DNA of 64,000 nucleotides. It comes from Solirubrobacteraceae bacterium. GTDB lineage: Bacteria > Actinomycetota > Thermoleophilia > Solirubrobacterales > Solirubrobacteraceae. The stretch spans positions 1 through 64,000 of the forward strand of contig JALNWQ010000011.1 of the NCBI GenBank assembly GCA_023230855.1, written 5' to 3'. The notes beneath the pieces are model-generated. The model searched no databases. It saw only the letters and a program-made list of their open reading frames with translations, and was not told where the DNA came from. The translations under genes were made by a program, and so were the position numbers. Shown piece by piece: positions 58,110 to 64,000 of this stretch (positions are counted from its first letter, which is position 1; each line of letters starts with the position of its first letter).

Positions 58110-58708
58110 CGGACCGTCCTCCGCCGCCGCGCGGCGAGCCGCTCGAACTGGGCGCGGTCGCAGACCATGAACGCGGCGCGCTTGTCCGGCATGTCGATCT
58201 CGGCCTCCTTCGTGAAGCCGAGGAACGCCAGGAGCGACAGGAAGTTCTGGTTGCGCACGTCGGGCTCGCCGACGAGGCGCAGGACGTCGGGCCGTTGGAA
58301 GAGGAACCTCGCGACCGCCCGCCCGACGGCGACGCTGTAGCGGCCCAGGTGCTCCTCCTCGCCGATGAGGACGTGCGCCCCCAGGTCGCCGTCGCGGACG
58401 GGGGCGTGCGCGCCGAGGACGTCGCGGTGCGGGTCGTACACCTCGATGTAGCCGACCGGGACGTCGTCGACGAACCCCAGGTACGGGCTGCGCGCCGGGT
58501 CGTCGACCTGGCGCTGCAGGTAGTCGCGGATCCACGACTCGGGCCACGCCATGTCCCAGAACTCCACGACGTGCGGCTTGCTCATCCACGCCGTCATCAG
58601 CGGCGTGTCGTGCTCGGGCACCACCGGCCGCGACCACAGCCGGCGGTCGAGGGCGGCGTCGTGCTCGCTGTAGGCGACGAGCTCGGACAGCAGGGGCACG
58701 TCGGTCAT
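58106..58708 (-). CDS. siderophore N-acyltransferase (IucB/RhbD-like GNAT)
   Basis: A 200-residue GNAT-fold protein of the IucB/RhbD kind: WMSKPHVVEFWDMAWPES at ~40, GYIEVYDPHRDVLGAHAP in the middle, and EPDVRNQNFLSLLAFLGF near the C-terminus. It would acylate the N-hydroxylated diamine to a hydroxamate. ATG 58708 overlaps the NIS synthetase stop by 4 nt. There is a second, related acetyltransferase at 61883, so two different acyl steps may exist, or one enzyme works on each arm. Confidence 0.88.
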   Translation of the reverse strand: MTDVPLLSELVAYSEHDAALDRRLWSRPVVPEHDTPLMTAWMSKPHVVEFWDMAWPESWIRDYLQRQVDDPARSPYLGFVDDVPVGYIEVYDPHRDVLGAHAPVRDGDLGAHVLIGEEEHLGRYSVAVGRAVARFLFQRPDVLRLVGEPDVRNQNFLSLLAFLGFTKEAEIDMPDKRAAFMVCDRAQFERLAARRRRTVR

Positions 58709-60522
58709 CGGGGCGCGAGCGGGTTGGGGACGAAGCCGACGGCGGCGGCGATCGGGCGCTCCGGATCGTCGGCGTAGCCGCGGCCGAGGATCCGCACGCG
58801 GTTGAGGCACAGCTTGACGAACGCGGGCGCCTCGAAGTCGAACCGCTCGAATCGCTCGCCGAGCTCGTCGTCGAACCGCTCCTGGTACTCGGCGACCGCG
58901 CGCTCCGCCGCCGCCCAGAACGCGTCCTCGGGCAGTCCGGTGCGGTCGACGAGGATCTCCGCCAGGTAGCGGTGCACGCAGACGAGCAGCCCGGACTGGA
59001 TCCACTGCGGCACGATCGTCGACTCGATCCCGTGGCCGAGCGCCGCCCGGACCGCGCGCGGCATCGACTCCAGCTCGGGCAGCGGGTCGGCGGTGATCGT
59101 CGCGTCGTCGACGACGTCCTTCACCGCCAGGCGCACCGGCACGCCGTCGCGCACGACGAGCAGGCAGTTCTGCGCGTGCGGGGAGAACGTCGCCCCGTAC
59201 CGGTACAGCACGTGCATGAGCGGCGGCAGGATCACCCGGTGCAGCGTCGCGACCCACTCGGCGACGTCGAGCCCGCTGCGGGCGACGAGCTCCTCGACGA
59301 ACGACGTGCCGTGCGGGTCGACGTGCAGGAGCGCCGCGAGGGTGAACGCCCGCTCGCCGTCGCGCAACCGCGGGGCGAGCGGCTCGCGCCACAGCGCCCC
59401 GAGCATCTCGGTGTGCTGGTAGGGCACCCCGTCGATCGCCTCCATCGAGCGGTGCGCGACGCTCACCGACGCCTCCTCGCCCAGCACGACCAGTCCCTGC
59501 TCGACGAGGAACGGGTCGGCGTCGACCAGGCCGGTGAACCACGCGCTCAGGGCGGGGGCGGCCATCGTCGCGTCGCGCGGGAGCCCGCGGTGCACCGACG
59601 TGTTGAGGATCGACAGCGGCACCTTCATCGCGCGGCGCGTCGGATCGTCGGCGTCGACGAGGGTGCGGATCGAGATCTGCGGCCGGTAGCGGTGCTCCAG
59701 CGGGCCCAGCACCGCGAGCTCGCGCCGCGCCAGCTCGGCGGCGTGCAGCGGCAGCACGCGGTGCGAGAGCTGCCACGGGTGGACGGGCAGGAACACGACG
59801 CCGTCCGGGTCCATGCCCGCCGCGGTCACCCGGTCGCGCAGCTCGTCCAGTCCGGACGCGCCGACCTGGTCGGCGACGACGGTCGCGTGGTCCAGGCCGG
59901 GGACGTGGGCGACGTCGGCGCGGTCGGCCCGGACCGCCAGCCACGGCAGCGCCACCCGCGGCTGCGCCTCGGGCGTCCACGCCAGCTGGTCGTGGGCGTC
60001 GAACCCCATCCGGCCCTTGTTGGCGACGATCCACGGGTGGCCGCGCATCTCGCCCTCGAGGTCGTCGGCGGGCAGCTCGACGAGCTCGGCGGCCGGGCGG
60101 CCGACCGCGAGCTGGTGGACGTCGGCCAGGAGCGTGTTGGAGATCTCCTGCACCAGGCCGGAGGTCGTGTCGGCCGTCGACCCGACCGCCGGGGCGCCGA
60201 GCGCGACGACGTCGACCGCGTCGATCCCGTCGACCTCGACCCCGTCGCGCCACGTCCGCAGGCTGTCGGGATCGACCCGCCACACCCCGAGCGAGCGGCG
60301 GCGCGCACGGAACTCGACGGTGAGGTGCGGCCCGAGCCCCTGCCGGAACGCGCGGACCGTGCCCGGCGGCGGGTCGGCGTCGTCGGTCGGCTCCAGCGGC
60401 TCGGGCTGCAGGACCTCCTCGTAGATGAGCTCGGTGAGGAGCTTGGCCACGAGCTCGCGGTTGACGCGGGCCCAGCGCTCGGGGGTGAGCGCCTGCAGCA
60501 GCGGGGAGAGGTCGCCGGTCAT
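58705..60522 (-). CDS. NIS siderophore synthetase (IucA/IucC family), complete
   Basis: A 605-residue synthetase that joins citrate (or a related acid) to an amine or hydroxamate with ATP. The N-terminal part has HPWIVANKGRMGF; conserved later motifs are FLPVHPWQLSHRVLP, KVPLSILNTSVHRGLPRD, GATFSPHAQNCLLVV and FVKLCLNRVRI. The C-terminal FhuF-like ferric reductase/transport part is complete. ATG 60522 overlaps the monooxygenase stop. The length matches the family. With the second synthetase at the window end this gives the two successive condensations of a citrate dihydroxamate. Confidence 0.93.
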   Translation of the reverse strand: MTGDLSPLLQALTPERWARVNRELVAKLLTELIYEEVLQPEPLEPTDDADPPPGTVRAFRQGLGPHLTVEFRARRRSLGVWRVDPDSLRTWRDGVEVDGIDAVDVVALGAPAVGSTADTTSGLVQEISNTLLADVHQLAVGRPAAELVELPADDLEGEMRGHPWIVANKGRMGFDAHDQLAWTPEAQPRVALPWLAVRADRADVAHVPGLDHATVVADQVGASGLDELRDRVTAAGMDPDGVVFLPVHPWQLSHRVLPLHAAELARRELAVLGPLEHRYRPQISIRTLVDADDPTRRAMKVPLSILNTSVHRGLPRDATMAAPALSAWFTGLVDADPFLVEQGLVVLGEEASVSVAHRSMEAIDGVPYQHTEMLGALWREPLAPRLRDGERAFTLAALLHVDPHGTSFVEELVARSGLDVAEWVATLHRVILPPLMHVLYRYGATFSPHAQNCLLVVRDGVPVRLAVKDVVDDATITADPLPELESMPRAVRAALGHGIESTIVPQWIQSGLLVCVHRYLAEILVDRTGLPEDAFWAAAERAVAEYQERFDDELGERFERFDFEAPAFVKLCLNRVRILGRGYADDPERPIAAAVGFVPNPLAPR

Positions 60523-61886
60523 GCGTCGTCCCCGGGGTGGTCGGCGGGCGCCGGGACCGGCGACAGCCCGTCCAGCCCGAACGACTGGAAGACGGTGCGC
60601 ACCGGCAGGCGGTGCACGTCGCGGCCGAGCAGCGCGTTGACGATCGTCGCGTTGCGGTGCGCGCCGAGGCCCAGGTCGGGCGTCCCGACCCCGTGGGTGT
60701 GCAGCTCGGCGTTCTGGACGAAGAGCGTCGACGGGCGGCCGTCGCGACGACGCAGCCGGTAGTCCAGCTCCACGACCGGACGACCCCGCGCGTCGTGCTC
60801 GACGATCCGCTCCAGATCGGTCACCGGCGGCCGCCCGGCGCGGTAGCCGGTGGCGAGCACGACCGCGTCGGTGTCGTGCCATGCCCGCGCGTCCTCGTCG
60901 GCGTGGCGCAGCTGCAGCCGCCAGCGGCCGTCGTGCGGGTCGAGCGCGACGAGCTCGCAGCCGGCGCGGTAGCCGGCGCGCGGGTCGTCGTCCTCGACGG
61001 TGCGGCGGTAGAGCAGGTCGTAGATCTCGGCGCTCGTGTCGGCCGAGATGCCCTTGTACAGCAGGTCCTGGCGCTCGCGGACGTCGTCGCGACGCGCCGG
61101 GTCCAGGCCGTGGAAGTGCCACGTGTACTCGGGGGTGAAGTGCTCCAGGCCGAGCTTGGAGTACTCCATCGCGAGGAACCCGCTGCTGCGGGTGAACCAG
61201 TCGACCCGGCCGTCGCCGCGACCGTGGCGCAGCAGGTCGAGGAACACCTCGGCGGCGCTCTGGCCCGACCCGACGACGGTCACCGACCGGGCGGCGAGCA
61301 ACGCGTCGCGGTGGTCGCCGTAGGCGGCGGAGTGCAGAACGGCCCCCGCACCGGTGACGTGCGGCGCCGCGCAGTCGGGCACCACCGGGGCGGTGCCGGT
61401 GCCCAGCACCACCGCGCGCGCCCGCACCGTGACGTCGGGCCCCGTCGGCGCGCCGTCGGCGTCGACCGGCCGTGCGCGCACCGTCCAGGTGCCGTCGGCG
61501 CCCTCGGTCACCGCGACGACGTCGTGCCCGAACGCGCAGCTCGTCAGCCGGTCGGCGACCCAGCGGCAGTACGCCTGGAACTCGCGGCGCAGCAGGTGGA
61601 GCCGCTCGTGGAAGTAGAACCGGTACAGCCGGTCGTGCTGGTGCAGGTAGTTGAGGAACGTGTGCGGGCTCGTCGGATCGGCGAGCGTCACGAGGTCGGC
61701 GAGGAACGGGACCTGGATCTCGGCGTCCTCGAGCATGAGCCCGGGGTGCCAGGTGAACGCCGGGCCGCGGTCGAAGAACCGCGCCGAGACGCCGGGCACG
61801 CCGTCGAGCAGCGCCGCCAGCCCCAGGTTGAAGGGGCCGATCCCGACGCCGACGACGTCGAGCGGCTCGTCGCGCGCGGTGGTCAT
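60519..61886 (-). CDS. siderophore diamine N-monooxygenase (IucD/RhbE-like)
   Basis: A 455-residue flavin monooxygenase. The FAD site is VGVGIGPFNLGLAALL (~11-26). The NADPH site is VVGSGQSAAEVFLDLL (~205-220), and the C-terminal ATGYR motif occurs as VLATGYRAGR. Family members hydroxylate the terminal amine of lysine, ornithine or 1,3-diaminopropane-derived substrates. The fused aminotransferase-decarboxylase at 32727 makes a diaminopropane-type substrate likely. ATG 61886 overlaps the acetyltransferase stop by 4 nt. Confidence 0.93.
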   Translation of the reverse strand: MTTARDEPLDVVGVGIGPFNLGLAALLDGVPGVSARFFDRGPAFTWHPGLMLEDAEIQVPFLADLVTLADPTSPHTFLNYLHQHDRLYRFYFHERLHLLRREFQAYCRWVADRLTSCAFGHDVVAVTEGADGTWTVRARPVDADGAPTGPDVTVRARAVVLGTGTAPVVPDCAAPHVTGAGAVLHSAAYGDHRDALLAARSVTVVGSGQSAAEVFLDLLRHGRGDGRVDWFTRSSGFLAMEYSKLGLEHFTPEYTWHFHGLDPARRDDVRERQDLLYKGISADTSAEIYDLLYRRTVEDDDPRAGYRAGCELVALDPHDGRWRLQLRHADEDARAWHDTDAVVLATGYRAGRPPVTDLERIVEHDARGRPVVELDYRLRRRDGRPSTLFVQNAELHTHGVGTPDLGLGAHRNATIVNALLGRDVHRLPVRTVFQSFGLDGLSPVPAPADHPGDDA

Positions 61887-62512
61887 CGGTCGCCTCCGGT
61901 CGGGGGCGCGCCCGCACGGCCGGCCTCGACGGGGGCGTCGAGCGCGTCCCAGCGGCGGCCGACGCGGACGGCCTGCTCCAGCACGTCGGGCCAGCGGGCG
62001 GCGACGTCGTCGCGGGTCCAGGCGACGAGCGCCGCGCGCTTGCGTCCGGCGAAGTCGAACTCGGTGAGCGTGCGCCCGCCGAGCGCCGTGCAGAACGCGA
62101 GCATCCGGGCGTTGCGGACGTCGGGCTCGCACACCACCCGCTCGACCCCGGGCTCGCCGAGCAGCCCGCAGACCGTCGCGATCGCCAGGCGCTGCGCGGC
62201 GCCGGTGCCGATCCGGGCCGGGTCGCCGACGAGGACGTGCCACCCGCGGTCGGCCGGACCGACCGGCGCGTGGTCGGCCAGCGGGTCGTCGGCGGCGCGG
62301 TACGTCTCGACGTACCCGTACGGCCCCGCGGCGTCGGCGACGACCCACGCCCGCTGGTGCGCCGGCGTGGCGGCGACGTAGGCGGCCACGTCGTCGACCT
62401 CCCACCACGGACGCAGGTGCGGCTCGGCGAGCCAGCGGCGCAGCAGCGGCAGGTGCGCGTCGGATCGGACGGCGTCGAACGTCACCCCCGAACCGGGACG
62501 ATCGACCGTCAT
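61883..62512 (-). CDS. second siderophore-operon acetyltransferase (GNAT)
   Basis: A 209-residue GNAT of the same broad family as the 58106 protein, with RRWLAEPHLRPWWEVDD, PYGYVETYRAADDPLADHAP and EPDVRNARMLAFCTALGG in equivalent positions. It is distant enough to differ in substrate or position acted on. ATG 62512 overlaps the stop of the window-end synthetase, and its own stop overlaps the monooxygenase start. It probably makes a hydroxamate. Confidence 0.85.
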   Translation of the reverse strand: MTVDRPGSGVTFDAVRSDAHLPLLRRWLAEPHLRPWWEVDDVAAYVAATPAHQRAWVVADAAGPYGYVETYRAADDPLADHAPVGPADRGWHVLVGDPARIGTGAAQRLAIATVCGLLGEPGVERVVCEPDVRNARMLAFCTALGGRTLTEFDFAGRKRAALVAWTRDDVAARWPDVLEQAVRVGRRWDALDAPVEAGRAGAPPTGGDR

Positions 62513-64000
62513 GCCGACGTCCTCGCGGGAGCGTGCGCGACGAGCGGGTTGGGGATCGTGACGTACACCGACTGCTCGGCGATGTCGCCGACGAGCTCGT
62601 CCAGATCGCCGATCCGCGTGCGCAGGTTGGCCTTGCACGGCCAGCGCTCGTCGTCGAGCAACCGGTCCAGCAGCGTGTGCGGGTAGCGGCCGCCCCGCTC
62701 GCGCTCCCGCTCGATCGCGGCGCGCAGGTCGGCCAGCAGGATCCGCTCGTCGACGAGCCCGGCGGCGCCCATCGCCCCGACGACGCCCATCGCGTTGTTC
62801 ACGAACGGGTAGTACACGAGCCGCTCGTCGGCGAGCGGCTCGGGGAAGATCGACTCGGTCGCCTCGCCCAGGCCGGGGACGATCCGGCACAGGTCCTCGT
62901 GCGCCGCCTCGCGGTGGAAGTAGCCTTGGCTGTCGCGGTGCACCGCACGGGCGGGCCAGCCGTCCTCGAGCTCGAGCATGAGGTTCTGCTGGTGCGGCTC
63001 GAACGTCAGGCCCACGTCGAGGTAGATCCGCAGGACCGACGCGACGAACACGTCGAGGTACCGCGCGAACCAGCGCCGCGCGACGAGGTCCGGGCGCTCG
63101 CCGGCCTCGGCCGCCAACCGGTCGACGATCCGGGCCAGGCGGGAGCGTCCGTCGTAGGGGTGGTCCTGGCAGAGCGACGTCACCGCGGTCGCGTCCAGGC
63201 CACCGCCGCGCCAGCGGTTCTCGCGCAGCAGCACCGACAGCCCGTCGATGACCGCGCCGTCGGCGTCGAGGACCGCGAGGTGCGCCGGGTCGTGCACGAC
63301 GACCCAGTGCGGGGCGACCGCGGCCATCCGCTCCCCGACGACGGTCCGCGCCAGCCGGGCCGCCTCGACCGACCGGTCGAGCTCCTTCGGCAGGTTGAGC
63401 CGCATGGAGTTCGTCACCCGCAGGTGCAGCGAGAACTTGAGCTGCCACGGCCACGCCTCGTGGTGGACGGTGCGGACCGACGTCGTCGCCGCGACCGGGG
63501 CGCCGTGCGCGCCCAGGTCGACGATCGCGCCGGAGCGCAGCAGTCCGGCGACGTCGTCGCGGCCACGCAGCCGCTCGACCTCCCACGGGTGCATCGGCAC
63601 GATCACCCGGTCGCCGAGGCCGGCGAGGCGGTCGCGCAGCGCGGCGGTGCGCGCGGCCCGGCCCGCGGCCGGCTCGGCCCCGTCGTGGGCGTCACCGGCG
63701 GGCCCGTCGGCAGCCGTCGCCAGCGCCGTCTCCAGCAGGTCGGCCGCCAGCCGCGGGGCGGGGACCTCGGCGCCGTCGTCGTCGACGACCGCGCTGTCGT
63801 GGCGGACGATCGCCGGGTCGACCGCCAGCCACCGCAGCGCGAACCGCGATGCCGTCTCGGGCGCGTAGCGGTCGCGCTCGTCGGGGCGCATCTCGCCGCG
63901 ACACTTCGGGGTCGGATGGAACGGGTGCCCCGTCACGAGCGACCGCTCGGTGGCGGCGAACGTCCACCGACCGCCCGGATACGGGCCGGCCTGGAGCGGC
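62509..64000 (-). CDS. NIS siderophore synthetase (IucA/IucC family), 5' end outside window
   Basis: The open frame continues through the right edge, so the N-terminus is missing; about 496 residues are seen. Visible family motifs are SLVTGHPFHPTPKCRGEM, VIVPMHPWEVERL, LHLRVTNSMRLNLPKELDRS, FEPHQQNLMLELED and WPCKANLRTRI. It is the first visible gene of the 4-nt-overlap run that leads to the exporter. It differs from the 58705 synthetase and so likely performs the other condensation. An apparent GTG start at 63936 would cut the HPxHPxxK motif region and is rejected. Confidence 0.92.
   Translation of the reverse strand, partial: PLQAGPYPGGRWTFAATERSLVTGHPFHPTPKCRGEMRPDERDRYAPETASRFALRWLAVDPAIVRHDSAVVDDDGAEVPAPRLAADLLETALATAADGPAGDAHDGAEPAAGRAARTAALRDRLAGLGDRVIVPMHPWEVERLRGRDDVAGLLRSGAIVDLGAHGAPVAATTSVRTVHHEAWPWQLKFSLHLRVTNSMRLNLPKELDRSVEAARLARTVVGERMAAVAPHWVVVHDPAHLAVLDADGAVIDGLSVLLRENRWRGGGLDATAVTSLCQDHPYDGRSRLARIVDRLAAEAGERPDLVARRWFARYLDVFVASVLRIYLDVGLTFEPHQQNLMLELEDGWPARAVHRDSQGYFHREAAHEDLCRIVPGLGEATESIFPEPLADERLVYYPFVNNAMGVVGAMGAAGLVDERILLADLRAAIERERERGGRYPHTLLDRLLDDERWPCKANLRTRIGDLDELVGDIAEQSVYVTIPNPLVAHAPARTSA

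Overview
The window is very GC-rich DNA with dense, short-spaced genes, many GTG starts and many secreted proteins. It fits an actinobacterium. The secretome (long secreted proteins ending in Arg/Lys-rich beta domains, an RCC1-repeat protein, alpha/alpha-toroid 'prenyltransferase-repeat' proteins) points to the Thermoleophilia/Solirubrobacterales side, for example Patulibacter- or Conexibacter-like; this placement is an inference. Many genes appear to be read from leaderless mRNAs, with a TANNNT -10 box 6-9 nt before the start codon. No rRNA, tRNA, CRISPR array or insertion sequence was seen.

Region 1 (432-13106 and 18003-20569) is a cobalamin-responsive island. Three cobalamin riboswitches lie within 10 kb. 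The first (minus strand, ~8605-8765) precedes six genes: a secreted transcobalamin-beta-like (DUF4430) protein, a membrane-anchored alpha/alpha-toroid protein, a beta-domain lipoprotein, and EcfT, a fused double EcfA and an ECF S component. The other two riboswitches precede a secreted beta-domain protein (11442-13106) and a secreted toroid+beta protein (18257-20569). A second toroid+beta protein (8939-11101) is divergent from the first operon. Animal intrinsic factor and transcobalamin consist of the same two domains. I read the island as a surface cobalamin-capture system feeding an ECF importer. It is the most interesting content of the window.

Region 2 (13189-30067) holds an RTX-type repeat protein, two large ATPase-LuxR regulators, a small LuxR regulator with a duplicated 34-bp element beside it, a VOC-fold enzyme, a hot-dog thioesterase and a 14-repeat secreted RCC1 protein. 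Region 3 (30233-32599) has a NavBac-like ion channel divergent from an AbiEi/AbiEii toxin-antitoxin pair with visibly lower GC than its surroundings.

Region 4 (32727-41736) looks like iron uptake plus precursor supply: a secreted protein, a siderophore-binding protein, a fused FhuB-like permease, a FhuC-like ATPase, another alpha/alpha-toroid protein, and a fused diaminobutyrate aminotransferase-decarboxylase that would make 1,3-diaminopropane. Region 5 (41748-56019) holds AcpS, a 3369-residue type I fatty acid synthase and two secreted proteins. Region 6 (56347-64000, running off the end) is a tightly overlapped NIS siderophore operon: two IucA/IucC-type synthetases, an N-monooxygenase, two acetyltransferases and an ABC exporter. 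Regions 4 and 6 together would make, export and re-import a citrate-hydroxamate-type siderophore; the exact product is not readable from the sequence.
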